Part shown: positions 43,901 through 53,288 of the stretch, in pieces
Numbering within the stretch: position 1 is the stretch's first letter
Layout: each line of letters begins with the position of its first letter
Origin: a virus
Reading direction: 5' to 3' (one strand)
IMG/VR virus record: IMGVR_UViG_3300009184_000042
Coordinates: 1-64,000 of that record
Length of the DNA stretch: 64,000 nucleotides
Translations under genes and position numbers: made by a program
The notes under the pieces: generated by a model
The model's database searches: none
Seen by the model: the letters and a program-made list of their open reading frames with translations, nothing else
Told to the model about the DNA's origin: nothing

Positions 43901-45768
43901 ATAACTCTACAGATAAGTCACAACAAACATTTAAAGCTTATTCATCAGACGCTGTGACTTTATCATATTTTACTTCCACACATGGTGTGTATTCAAATAT
44001 ACAACCAAGTGTTGGTAATAATAAATTGGCGTTCCAATGGACAAATGGGGTATTAAGTGCTCAAGGTAATATTGAAGGTGGAACTTTAATTGCTTCAAAC
44101 GCAACTCCGGGAACAAGTATAAACATTGCAACAACAACCACAAGAGTTTATTCACCTGCATACCACACTTCGGTAGTATCGAACATTTCTATTTCAAACT
44201 CTTCTAACATTGTATTTAGGTCTGATAGACTACCCACATCAAGTGCAACAGAATTAAGCGGTAATAACTCGTTTAGTTTATTTTTAAACGACAACTTTGC
44301 GGTCTACACAGTAGACAAAGATGGTGGTACTTCATTGGCACCATCAACAAATGGTCCTAATGACACTACAAATAATGCTCAAGATATAACAGGAGATACT
44401 CCAAGTCAAATATCAAGTACAGTTTTAGCATCTCTTTCCTGTGAAAACATGACAGTATTAAAATGTTACCAAGGTGGTGGAACATCTTTTTCAGTTCAAA
44501 ACCCATGTAGTGAAAATCCGAATGGAAAAAGAATGTCAGGGGGTTGTTACAAATTTGTTGACAATCCATTACTTGTTTCAATACCAAAAGATGTTACATA
44601 TTTCTTTGAATGGAAAACAAGATTTAGAATGGTGTTTGCCGCATGTAGAGGAATATTTTCACATGTGTTTCAAAACAATTGGGTCAATGGTTCTTTATAT
44701 ATGTTCTCATTGAAAAAACAAACAATTTTTAACATTGCAGGACAACCAAAAAAATATAAGTTTTGTGGTAGTCCTGATAGTACATTAAGACCATATCAAG
44801 GACCTATATTTTATACAAGAGGAACCACAAATTCATTGTTTTATAGAGGCGCTATTTATGACGGAAGTAAATTTATTGGACAAAAACCAAGAAAATTAAA
44901 TATCACAAGTTCAACATTTGAAGACGCGAACTTCAAAGGGATGAATGTTAGAAATTTGTTTTTCCCGACCACCATTATGGACTTAGGACCAAGAGATGAG
45001 TTTACAAAAGAAATATGTACTAACCCTAATTTTGAAGGGTACTTGATTGAAACAATCAAAAGTACTTCATACAATGATACTTCTGAAATTTTACAGTTGT
45101 TTATTATTTCAAGACTTATTAACTCTAATTTTTGGGGTCAAGTTTTAGGTTTGGGTGATTCATCAATAAACAGAATGTTTTCAAGAAGTGAAGACAGAAT
45201 AGATGGTGATGTAGCTCAAATGTTTTCAATAAACTCTGAGTATGGAATTGAAGAGTTTGATGAAGATAATTACACTGATAATGAGTTGTATATTGGTACG
45301 GGAGACGCTTTAATGGGAATCTTCTTTAGTTCAAATACTATTAATAGATTAACACTAAGTCCTGGTATTCAAACCTTTGCGCCAAACCTTACAAATTATT
45401 TTGGTTACCCTAACACCCAAGTAGTCCCAACATATCAGTGGTCATCTTCAACAACTTCAACTATTTTTGGTTCTGACACAAATGATTGGGTTACTGATGT
45501 TTTGGCTAATGGTAGTTTTTATTATCAAAAATACCAAAACTTTAGTTTTAACCCTCCAACTACACCATACTTTAATCCATCAACAACAGGAAGAAGAGGT
45601 TATATATTTAATCAAACACCACAAGGTTTATCAAATCCAAATTGGCCGGCAGGTACTCAACAATCATTTATTGTGGGAGGACCTAATCATTTTTATTTTG
45701 GATTAAACAAAGGTAAAAGTGCAATCAACAGATACATCAAAGCATATATATTGAACCAAGATGAGTAA
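40915..45768 (+). CDS. Giant baseplate-associated protein with carboxypeptidase-regulatory-like domain and membrane-type helices
   Basis: A 1,617-residue protein in the place where T4 has gp7 (1,032 residues). Residues about 45-165 resemble a carboxypeptidase regulatory-like beta domain (GVVAGRVVVNGGYGVPNANV through NESGDFMIIGVPLG). A strongly hydrophobic segment at about 493-562 (starting FDFLFFLLSLLLILLTP) could make three transmembrane helices and is followed by a Cys-rich stretch (DCEACPC). The remaining 1,000 residues are beta-rich. It overlaps the next gene by 8 bases. A virion role is inferred from context; a baseplate part with membrane-spanning ability would be unusual and could act during infection. 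The wedge assignment is not certain. Confidence 0.6.
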   Translation: MTKTYRLKAQPTKDQNLRINVTQDFDFLEILSLKLRQEDVYTRFCADYGVVAGRVVVNGGYGVPNANVSIFVPLDAIDENDPIISTLYPYKRPDQKNEDGYRYNLLPYVKEYGGHSPTGTFPDVEDVLTRNEVLEVYEKYYKYTVKTNESGDFMIIGVPLGIQTAILDLDLSNIGCFSLRPSDLIRLGRGTTEQFDGDQFKSSTDLDSLPQIVNQKKDIDVASFWGEENICNVGITRVDFDLRDLGIEITPQAVFMGSLFSTSEEDFLKSNCKPKKDSGNLCDLVTGQGRILAIRQTINYDVNGRPALEQYSLPEGGKIIDDNGTWLVNVPMNLDYVTTNEFGEQVLSTDPNVGIPTKGKYRFRIQYQNEDGMESSVLRADYLVPNVKEWGWTTSNINTPTDTTAQLKSYAFSLDWDDYGDVNTTIGQQMIQEAVNCDDKFYQFNFNKVYTVANFIDRWKWGFNRSRHLGIKEITDRRCTTTTNRFPVNDGVRNFDFLFFLLSLLLILLTPTFITLIIILHFVAFIYPILRIVINLLIWVINVVIYGICLAISAITFGARPKGGCKTQSIKPLGKENPFKRISLPMLSYPDCEACPCTDETLPEDSSQSSFAQSANVAISSENNSPLANTNSTTSYSVYNSSQASSANDPDAFNNGVVQAMAGYQFQNLGNDNDKLVKTPIAEYPAQGGIKVLANDVTLSQSLNLANIRQRYFEGDNLIQTTVRNNIPNTTTLDASQPFTDSVMMLFVDSGTFNGLQPGQLLTFQDINLINDPNLTGITNSNQFNTNSITGTTPYNAISLVTVPVNYINQAGLQQTVNLKLNISEDGKDYKYPAGVEYFQVITGGTVSQFSGLTNTTGGLLNKYLFKKTQRFCYGTPAQQCDYVFPIKFIDNFANYEIIFLTRGTDPYTDKQNIRYDLSKLFGFNLGSGPVVEGSYYLNVPIQQNSGSGAWFNDYKTPESHLVSNNTNVSLYHPPFGFTPDSTLFSAFTNNSPYFYNSTDKSQQTFKAYSSDAVTLSYFTSTHGVYSNIQPSVGNNKLAFQWTNGVLSAQGNIEGGTLIASNATPGTSINIATTTTRVYSPAYHTSVVSNISISNSSNIVFRSDRLPTSSATELSGNNSFSLFLNDNFAVYTVDKDGGTSLAPSTNGPNDTTNNAQDITGDTPSQISSTVLASLSCENMTVLKCYQGGGTSFSVQNPCSENPNGKRMSGGCYKFVDNPLLVSIPKDVTYFFEWKTRFRMVFAACRGIFSHVFQNNWVNGSLYMFSLKKQTIFNIAGQPKKYKFCGSPDSTLRPYQGPIFYTRGTTNSLFYRGAIYDGSKFIGQKPRKLNITSSTFEDANFKGMNVRNLFFPTTIMDLGPRDEFTKEICTNPNFEGYLIETIKSTSYNDTSEILQLFIISRLINSNFWGQVLGLGDSSINRMFSRSEDRIDGDVAQMFSINSEYGIEEFDEDNYTDNELYIGTGDALMGIFFSSNTINRLTLSPGIQTFAPNLTNYFGYPNTQVVPTYQWSSSTTSTIFGSDTNDWVTDVLANGSFYYQKYQNFSFNPPTTPYFNPSTTGRRGYIFNQTPQGLSNPNWPAGTQQSFIVGGPNHFYFGLNKGKSAINRYIKAYILNQDE

Positions 45769-47476
45769 CGAAAATGAAATAAGAATTGTTATTGGGTCCA
45801 AAAGGTACGCTGGAAATACAGATAAAGATGTTTGGCTCCAACCACCATTAATTGGTGACAGAAGAGAGTTAATTGAAGGGGATAGAAGTATCTTAGTAAA
45901 TCAACAAACACTCTTTGAAACAGAAAGACAAGAAAGTGATAAATTTAGACTTGCCGGTAAAATTACGAATGTATTTGATAATACAGTAACGGGTAAAACA
46001 TCTTACACGCCATTCAAAAATAATTTATATTACACAAATGCAATAAGTAATGCAACCAATAATTCAAACTTTTGGGAAGGAAACCCTCAGTTTGATGAGT
46101 TTTCAATTCAAAGATTTAGTGGTATTACAGGACATGTACCATTTGTCCCTAAAAGTGCCTCAACATATAATTGGTCTTTTTATGTTAGTTATACATTTTC
46201 AAGTACAACCGCCCAAACAATGTCATATACTGATGAAAAGTTTGGAGTAACCAATGGAGGTTTTCTTGCGGGTGACGGAATACCTTATGTTTTGACAACA
46301 GGTAAGTTTAACGGAAAATCTTTAGTTTATTTTTATTGCGGTACAAATCATAACTTACAAATCGGACAATATGTTGAATTATCAACACCAATTAACAATA
46401 AAACTATATTTCAGGTTTATTCTTTGGGTGATGGAACAATCGATTCAGAAAATAAAGTTTTTACAATTTATGATTTAAAATACCCAGCATTAGATATACA
46501 AACGGGTGTTTTTGGAAATCTTAAAAGAATAACTGAACCTGCTAATTCTGCAGAAACAAAATCCATATACTATGTTAGATTACACAAGATTATCAAAAAC
46601 AGTGAACAATGTAATATTAGTAAAGTAGGGTTTGAAAATAACCCATTTGCGATAGATAAAAAATTAGAGTATTCTGCATTAACGCCCAATCAAGTACAAA
46701 GAGTTTCCGTAAAAAATAATGCACAGACATTTTCATTCACGTTTGATAAAGATGTAAAAATAGGTGGTTATATAGACAACAACGGAAAACCAATAACTGA
46801 ATTGTTTTTAACAATTATAAACAGAGGATATATGGGTTGGTTTAATAAACCATTTGTTAATCAAAATGGTCTACAAACTGCAATTGATATAGGTTGGAAT
46901 TTTAATTTTTTAGAAAATTCAGTAGACACATGGTGGAATCATAACAATAGTTTAAATAAAGATAATATACCAACAAATTCATATTCGTTAAATGGACAAA
47001 CATTTTATTATAATGAAATATTAAATCAAGGTGACGTGATTTTAGGGGATTTTTGTGAATATAACTATATGGAACAAAGAGAGTATGTTTTATCTAGAGC
47101 TATTCACAAATATTCATTTAACGATATTTTGTTTCAAACAACAGGTAATCAAAACTACCCTGACGGTTATTTGTATAACCCACATTACTCAATACCTATT
47201 AGAGCTTTTAGTGATTATATTGAAAATGGAACAAAAGATACTGTAGACAATATACCGGGATATTCTTGGTTTAGTGAATATAATAACAAATGGTATTGGA
47301 GAGATTTATATACTTATGGATATATAGATAGCGATGGGATTGGGGTGAATAACCCGTTCATCAACGGAGCTCATTATCCGTTTTTAAATTGTATATTTTT
47401 ACAATATCCTATTCGAAGAAATAACAATGTATTCTCAAACGAATATCAACAAATAACTAACGACGATTGTGAATAA
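45761..47476 (+). CDS. Baseplate or tail structural protein of unknown fold (571 residues)
   Basis: A beta-rich 571-residue protein. The N-terminus (IRIVIGSKRYAGNTDKDVWLQPPL) is charged, the rest has many aromatic strands and Asn/Gly turns, for example KSLVYFYCGTNHNLQIGQYVEL near residue 188 and WYWRDLYTYGYI near residue 508. There is no signal peptide, membrane segment or enzymatic motif. It overlaps both neighbours (8 bases at each end), so it belongs to one translational unit with them. It takes the place of a wedge protein such as gp8 but shows no likeness to T4 gp8 that I can see. Confidence 0.55.
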   Translation: MSNENEIRIVIGSKRYAGNTDKDVWLQPPLIGDRRELIEGDRSILVNQQTLFETERQESDKFRLAGKITNVFDNTVTGKTSYTPFKNNLYYTNAISNATNNSNFWEGNPQFDEFSIQRFSGITGHVPFVPKSASTYNWSFYVSYTFSSTTAQTMSYTDEKFGVTNGGFLAGDGIPYVLTTGKFNGKSLVYFYCGTNHNLQIGQYVELSTPINNKTIFQVYSLGDGTIDSENKVFTIYDLKYPALDIQTGVFGNLKRITEPANSAETKSIYYVRLHKIIKNSEQCNISKVGFENNPFAIDKKLEYSALTPNQVQRVSVKNNAQTFSFTFDKDVKIGGYIDNNGKPITELFLTIINRGYMGWFNKPFVNQNGLQTAIDIGWNFNFLENSVDTWWNHNNSLNKDNIPTNSYSLNGQTFYYNEILNQGDVILGDFCEYNYMEQREYVLSRAIHKYSFNDILFQTTGNQNYPDGYLYNPHYSIPIRAFSDYIENGTKDTVDNIPGYSWFSEYNNKWYWRDLYTYGYIDSDGIGVNNPFINGAHYPFLNCIFLQYPIRRNNNVFSNEYQQITNDDCE

Positions 47477-48311
47477 TAATTATTATAGGTTTAGTGTAAC
47501 TTCTGAAGACACGGCTTTTAACATACCAGTTGAAATAACTTTTGACATGGGAGGTAGAAATGATGGAATCGTTCAATTTGAAACTGATGTTTTACAAGAT
47601 TTAATAAATGGTATTGATGATTTTGAAACTACAAGATTTGCAAATAAAGAATATACCCAAACACCAAATGTTACAGACATAAATTATGAATTTTATTTTT
47701 TAGATTCTACCGTTTCAGTTACTGCCGCGACATCTAATGATTGGGCAGTTGACTATGATAATGCAACATTTACCGACCCTGAATTATATTATTTTGCAAA
47801 TTCATTCAAAGGTAGTTTTTTCAAATTAGATTTTTATGATACAAAAACAAATGAAAATCAAAAGGCGTATTTTAGTGTAATATTACCGACACAACAAGGA
47901 CAAACAAGAGTTGGTTTTTTAGGTCCGTTGAATAATCAAACACAAGTGAATGTTAAAAAACCAAAATTTAAACTTGATTATACAGGTTCCGACAAAGAAG
48001 GATTTTTTATATATTGGTTAAAAGAAACGGATTTTATAAATATTACAGAGTTTTATATGACCGCCAAGTTTTTTAACGCAAAGACAGGTCAATTTGTAAG
48101 GTTTATGAATGAGCCACAATCTACATTTTCTGCAAACAACAAATTTAATTTTAACAAATCACAATATTTTTATTATAAAGTTGAAATGGATTTTACAAAC
48201 TTTGAATATCAAGTTTACAAAGAAATCCCACAACAAAACCAAGCACCTGTTCTTCAAAGAGTTGGTGATTCGGTTAATGTTATAAAATGGTATGAATACG
48301 GAAACCCATAA
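47469..48311 (+). CDS. Structural protein of unknown function (280 residues)
   Basis: A beta-rich 280-residue protein that starts with GTG inside the end of the upstream gene, in an 8-base overlap, and whose TAA shares a base with the next ATG. It has repeated strand patterns such as KGSFFKLDFYDTKTNENQ and FNAKTGQFVRFMNEP, and no cysteines. Coupled translation with its neighbours suggests equimolar assembly into the baseplate. No family is recognised. Confidence 0.55.
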   Translation: MNNNYYRFSVTSEDTAFNIPVEITFDMGGRNDGIVQFETDVLQDLINGIDDFETTRFANKEYTQTPNVTDINYEFYFLDSTVSVTAATSNDWAVDYDNATFTDPELYYFANSFKGSFFKLDFYDTKTNENQKAYFSVILPTQQGQTRVGFLGPLNNQTQVNVKKPKFKLDYTGSDKEGFFIYWLKETDFINITEFYMTAKFFNAKTGQFVRFMNEPQSTFSANNKFNFNKSQYFYYKVEMDFTNFEYQVYKEIPQQNQAPVLQRVGDSVNVIKWYEYGNP

Positions 48312-49399
48312 TGGAAGCTGAAAAATATTCTTTAATAGTATCCCCTGAAAATATTTCTACAGATATTTTTAGAGAATCTTATAGTGGTGACAGTGGGTCA
48401 CAAACCTTTGGTGTGTATTCAGGTATGTCTTACATATTGAGTGGAGGAACAGGAGGCACATCACTTTTAACAGGTTTAACAATACCAATTATGCTTACTC
48501 AAACTATGAACGACATTGGTTTTTATAGTGAGTTTGATGGTCTTATGTTACAAAAAGATGTGTTGTCTAATTTTTTATTTTCTGCCGATACATTAACACC
48601 TTACGATGTTAATTTTTATAATACGTCGGGTGATATAGAAATATCATTTTTAAAACTATCAAGTTTCTTTGTTGATTGGGGTGATGGGACCCCAACTCAA
48701 CAGGTTGGAACCCAACCATTGACACATACTTACCCCACCACACCAAGCATATATACCATAACTTTTTCTGGTCAAAACAATTGGGGTCTAAATATAATTG
48801 AAAAACCAATTGTACTTCCTTTAACTGGTACTACAATAACAAATTTACAAGGAAACTTTACCTTTACACCACAAGGTGGATATTGGTCGGGTATACCTAT
48901 AAGTTACGATTTTATAGCAACAGGAGATTCACAAAATAATGTATCATCACAAATATCAAGTTCATACACAACCATCCCTTTTCCTGTTTCAGGTTATACT
49001 AAATCTAAACTTACGGACGTAAAAAGATGGGGTCCTAACCCATACACTGTTGGTTATACTTTTATAAAAAATGGAGTACCATACGGACAAATAAATTCTA
49101 TAACACCAGATTATACTTCATACACATTAAATGACATCACTTATTACGACTTTCCAAATGGACAAACTTTGTACTTATTACAAAGTTCAGGATTTACCCA
49201 AAATGATTTATTGTTTTCAGCGATTACAAAAAATGAATATTTGTTAGATTTTGTTATGGACCCTGAAGTTCAAAGCGATGTTTATATTGAAAGAGGTAAA
49301 TATAGTGCGTTTGAACCATTACAAAGATTAGGTGAAGTTGATAATATTGGTGATATGGTGAGATATGGTTACGGATATTATAAAATTAATACAACATAA
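48311..49399 (+). CDS. PKD domain-containing structural protein
   Basis: A 362-residue protein with a PKD-type immunoglobulin-like domain at about residues 100-165: SSFFVDWGDGTPTQQ, then LTHTYPTTPSIYTITFSG. The WGDG and HTY...Y.ITF pairs are the PKD hallmark, and such domains are common in bacterial surface and phage tail proteins as spacers or binding modules. The rest is beta-rich. It is translationally coupled to the gene upstream (TAATG) and ends 32 bases before the next gene. The role in the virion is inferred from context. Confidence 0.7.
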   Translation: MEAEKYSLIVSPENISTDIFRESYSGDSGSQTFGVYSGMSYILSGGTGGTSLLTGLTIPIMLTQTMNDIGFYSEFDGLMLQKDVLSNFLFSADTLTPYDVNFYNTSGDIEISFLKLSSFFVDWGDGTPTQQVGTQPLTHTYPTTPSIYTITFSGQNNWGLNIIEKPIVLPLTGTTITNLQGNFTFTPQGGYWSGIPISYDFIATGDSQNNVSSQISSSYTTIPFPVSGYTKSKLTDVKRWGPNPYTVGYTFIKNGVPYGQINSITPDYTSYTLNDITYYDFPNGQTLYLLQSSGFTQNDLLFSAITKNEYLLDFVMDPEVQSDVYIERGKYSAFEPLQRLGEVDNIGDMVRYGYGYYKINTT

Positions 49400-49413
49400 A
49401 AAAAGACATAAAC

Positions 49414-49421
49414 TATTTATA
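49414..49421 (+). promoter_or_regulatory. TATTTATA element upstream of the 302-residue gene
   Basis: TATTTATA lies 10 bases before the ATG at 49432 in a 32-base gap. Confidence 0.5.
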
Positions 49422-49431
49422 AAATAAAAAA

Positions 49432-50340
49432 ATGGCACTTGGCACATATGGAATAACAAGACCCGCTGATGTATCACCTGATGATGTTGAAATTATCTTA
49501 CACTATACACCTTCAAGGGATGTTACAAATAATTTCACATTAAAAAAATTAAATGCCGCAAATATATTAACACCATATTTTCATAATTCAGATACTGGTG
49601 GTAATAATAACGTGGAAATTTTAGGTGGTTTATATAATTTAAGATTACCGGCAACTGAGTTTAGCAAGTTGGGGATTTATACTTTAATGATTAGACCTGC
49701 TGAAATTAGAACAACAATAACTGACTGTGGTGTTTTATCGGCGCTACCAAATGTAAAAGGTATTATTATTGATATTAATAATGTTCCTTCACAGTTTAGA
49801 AATAAATTTGTTAATCAAGGACTTGTTGGGTTTAGAGTTGAATACTTAAATAATAACGGAACAAAAATACCAAACTTTTATAGACTTGTTACGTCATCAT
49901 TTTATTGTGAACCTGTAATTACAGAACAGGTCAACACAACACAAAAGTCTATTAGATATAGATATGTAGACAACCCAACAGATTTAATTTTCTGTACACT
50001 TTCACCTTCTTCATCTCCATCTAATAAACCAAGTGCGATTCCTTTTATAGGTCAACCAAACCAAAATATTATAATAACAAATACTTTCTTTAACCCTATT
50101 ACTATTGATGTTCAAATGGCAGAATACGACATTGACACTTTAGCAATTGCTCTTTATGGTAATCAAACCAAAAGTATTGAGGATGGTATTTACACTCTTT
50201 ACGATACTGCAGGAAACATTTACAAACAATACAACCTATTTGAAATTAGAAACAACTTTAGTGAACTTCTATTTGAAGTTAGACAAGATAGGAATAATAA
50301 CATTGATTATAGTAAAAACTTTACCAATATTATTGAATAA
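49432..50340 (+). CDS. Structural protein of unknown function (302 residues)
   Basis: A 302-residue beta-rich protein beginning with ALGTYGITRPADVSPDDVEIIL, a layout seen in tail or baseplate proteins, and with long strands such as GLVGFRVEYLNNNGTKIPNFYRL. A Ser/Pro-rich loop (LSPSSSPSNKPS) lies near residue 190. Its TAA overlaps the next ATG by one base. No family is recognised. It has no membrane segment or enzymatic motif. Confidence 0.55.
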   Translation: MALGTYGITRPADVSPDDVEIILHYTPSRDVTNNFTLKKLNAANILTPYFHNSDTGGNNNVEILGGLYNLRLPATEFSKLGIYTLMIRPAEIRTTITDCGVLSALPNVKGIIIDINNVPSQFRNKFVNQGLVGFRVEYLNNNGTKIPNFYRLVTSSFYCEPVITEQVNTTQKSIRYRYVDNPTDLIFCTLSPSSSPSNKPSAIPFIGQPNQNIIITNTFFNPITIDVQMAEYDIDTLAIALYGNQTKSIEDGIYTLYDTAGNIYKQYNLFEIRNNFSELLFEVRQDRNNNIDYSKNFTNIIE

Positions 50341-53288
50341 TGGCAAAACAAATATTTAAATATCCACCTGCTCCACCTGTAGGAACTTTAACTACGTTTA
50401 ACAACATAGTTGGATTACAGTTGGTCACGGGCGGTGGATTAACACAAGGGAACTTTCAATTTACAACTGCCATTTATGAAAAGGTAAATCGTAATTTTGA
50501 TTTAGGTGTTTTCTCACAACTTTATAATTTAGAAAATCTAAATATTGAAGATGTTGAACAAACAAAAAAAATCATACAAAAAAACTTTTCAGTATATCCT
50601 AATTTTGATATATCACAAATAACAAGTTTTACACTGTATGGTTCACTTCAAAAAAGATTATCGGCATCCGTAACAAAAATAATAAGTTATTTTCCGGCAG
50701 CCTTAGAAGTAAGAGGAACGACTTTGTCATTTACAACTGGTTATACCGCCACAAATATTGTTTTTGACCCTATTGAAAATTTAACAACGTTTGATGTTAA
50801 TGTCCCATGGATAGTGAATCCTTTTGACATTGACTTCTCTGTGAATGCGGCAAGAAACATTCAAGTTAGACCTATAAAAGTTTCAAAATACCGTGATTTA
50901 ACTAATAACTACGAAAATTTTAGTCTATATTTTTCTGAACTTACAACAGAATACCCTGTAGTTGATTTTATACCTTCAACAACTTTAACGGCAGGAACAA
51001 TTACATTTACGGTTGAAGGAGACCCTTTTTCAGGACAAACAATTTCAACAGACACGTTTATAGTAAAACCAAATACACAAAAAACCGCTGAAATCTTTCA
51101 GGATGATTTTGATGAGGTTGAAGATTTTATATTAAATAGAAATAGCCAACCAAAGTATACCGCAACTTTTGAGTACCCATACTACGATTCAGATGGGATT
51201 TTTACATTAAAAGTACAAAGTGTAACATGGGTATTGGACGGTTTATGGAATTTAGATATTGTAACATCTAACTTTGACACGTATTTAACAACTTTAAGTG
51301 AAATCGCACTTAATCTTGACGATTACAAAACCAATTTGATTTCAAGATTTTTAACAACAGGTGCATTCAAGGACTTTGACACTCAGGACCAAAAGATGGA
51401 AAAAATTCTACAAATATATGGTAGAAGTTTTGATGAGGTTAAAAAGTTTATTGACGCCTTAGCGAACATGAACTCAGTGAACTATGTTGTTGGAAATGAT
51501 ATACCATCACAGTTACTAACTAATTTAGCTCAAACATTGGGGGTAAATACAAATATATCGCCAATTAATAATGACCAATTATTAGATGCGGTTTTTAGCA
51601 CAACAAACGACCAAATTTATTCAGGTCAAGCACAAGAAAAAACACCTTCAGAGTTAAACTACCAATACTTTAGAAATGTAATTCTAAACTCAGCATATAT
51701 GTTTAAATCCAAAGGAACAAGAACATCTTTGGAATACATAATGAGATTGATAGGTGCTCCTGAAGCTATAACAGAATTTAATGAAGTTGTTTATTTAGTC
51801 GATTCAAAAATTAATGTGGACCAATTTAAAGAAAATTATGCTAAAATAAGTGGAGGTACGGTTTATGTTGAAAAACCAGCATTAGACCCAACAAATACAT
51901 TTTCTATTCAAGGAGTAACTTATACAGGATTTACAACAAACGGAGAAGTGCAAACTGTAACAACATCAAGAAATGATTATGGTATTTCTGACGATGGTTA
52001 CCCTAAGTCACCAACACAGACAGATGATTACTTTTTTCAAAAAGGTTCAGGTTGGTTTGAATCTAGCCCAAAACACAGGTCACCACAAGTTGTCGATTTA
52101 GAAAATTCACAACTTGACCAAAACGTACCAAGTGTAGTAACACAATTACAACCTTTTTCATATGGTCAAGAATACTTAGACAGGTTTACTAAATTTCCTT
52201 TTTTGAATGAAGGTTATACAATAACAAAAATTTACGACAACCAAAAGTCTTGGTCCGTTGACGACATAGGAAACAGAAAAAATAATTCAAACTTTAATGG
52301 GGTTGATTACACTATTACAAACGACAAACAACTTATAAACTCAAAAAATATTGAATTAAATATCAATATGGGTCAAGGGTTAGTTTATGATGTGTGGGAT
52401 ATGTGTGTTAAGTACGATTACCCAATTCCAAATACTGGTTTAACGTCACCTTATCCGTACCCAGGAGCGATAGATTGGACTTTTGTAAACCCACAACCAA
52501 AACAAAAAACATTTTTTGAATTTGCCCAATCTTTCTTTACCAACATGATTAATGTTAGAAATAGACAAACAATTTTTGACGGTAAGACAGGAGGTTACCC
52601 CACACTTCAATCGATATATTGGAAATACTTACAGTCACAACAAACAGTAGGTATACCTTCTAATCAATTTACCTATCAAAAAATGATAGACTATACGTTG
52701 GGTATTGGTGATTATTGGCAAAGATTATTGGAACAGTTGGTTCCTGCAACAACACTTTGGCTCACGGGTCAAAAAATGGAAAACTCAATTTTCCATAGAC
52801 AAAAGTTTGTATGGAGAAGACAAAGAGGATGTCAGTTTATACAAGTTGAATGTGTACCTTGCACATTTGACGGTCAGTTATTTGGATATGATTGTATAGA
52901 CCAAACTTTAAGATGTGAATTAAACTTTGACAGTCCACAAACTTATCTAACACAAGTTTTAAGTGCGGTTGTAAAACAGAGTGGATACACTCAAGCCAAT
53001 TGTGATTTAACAAGTATAGTGTCGGAGTGGTTTGTGGATTGTAGATTAGACAGTACGATTTTAGTTCAAGAACAATTCTACACAGGATATGGTTTTTATG
53101 ATGTTCCAACGGTTGCCCAAATAACCGCATCAATTGATGACAAATTACAAGAATTATATAATCATGGATTAAATTATTATTTTGCGGGTAAAACTTTAGT
53201 AATAAGCAATTCAACTTGTTATGATGACTTCACAAATAAAAAACTGTACTTAAATATAGGTATAAACGCTAGTATAAATTGTAATTAA
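50340..53288 (+). CDS. Large baseplate/tail wedge-like protein with KGT helix motif
   Basis: A 982-residue structural protein. Residues about 460-495 contain MFKSKGTRTSLEYIMRLIGAPE, a helix typical of baseplate proteins that link wedge to tail fibres (tail protein I / gp7-like motif, K-S-K-G-T followed by a G-A-P turn). The N-terminal 300 residues are beta-rich and the C-terminal 150 residues hold several cysteines (about 855-980, for example CVPCTFDGQLFGYDC). It is translationally coupled to both neighbours (ATG within TAATG at both ends). It lies just before the fibre genes, so it may be the platform to which the fibres attach. That attachment role is inference. Confidence 0.6.
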   Translation: MAKQIFKYPPAPPVGTLTTFNNIVGLQLVTGGGLTQGNFQFTTAIYEKVNRNFDLGVFSQLYNLENLNIEDVEQTKKIIQKNFSVYPNFDISQITSFTLYGSLQKRLSASVTKIISYFPAALEVRGTTLSFTTGYTATNIVFDPIENLTTFDVNVPWIVNPFDIDFSVNAARNIQVRPIKVSKYRDLTNNYENFSLYFSELTTEYPVVDFIPSTTLTAGTITFTVEGDPFSGQTISTDTFIVKPNTQKTAEIFQDDFDEVEDFILNRNSQPKYTATFEYPYYDSDGIFTLKVQSVTWVLDGLWNLDIVTSNFDTYLTTLSEIALNLDDYKTNLISRFLTTGAFKDFDTQDQKMEKILQIYGRSFDEVKKFIDALANMNSVNYVVGNDIPSQLLTNLAQTLGVNTNISPINNDQLLDAVFSTTNDQIYSGQAQEKTPSELNYQYFRNVILNSAYMFKSKGTRTSLEYIMRLIGAPEAITEFNEVVYLVDSKINVDQFKENYAKISGGTVYVEKPALDPTNTFSIQGVTYTGFTTNGEVQTVTTSRNDYGISDDGYPKSPTQTDDYFFQKGSGWFESSPKHRSPQVVDLENSQLDQNVPSVVTQLQPFSYGQEYLDRFTKFPFLNEGYTITKIYDNQKSWSVDDIGNRKNNSNFNGVDYTITNDKQLINSKNIELNINMGQGLVYDVWDMCVKYDYPIPNTGLTSPYPYPGAIDWTFVNPQPKQKTFFEFAQSFFTNMINVRNRQTIFDGKTGGYPTLQSIYWKYLQSQQTVGIPSNQFTYQKMIDYTLGIGDYWQRLLEQLVPATTLWLTGQKMENSIFHRQKFVWRRQRGCQFIQVECVPCTFDGQLFGYDCIDQTLRCELNFDSPQTYLTQVLSAVVKQSGYTQANCDLTSIVSEWFVDCRLDSTILVQEQFYTGYGFYDVPTVAQITASIDDKLQELYNHGLNYYFAGKTLVISNSTCYDDFTNKKLYLNIGINASINCN

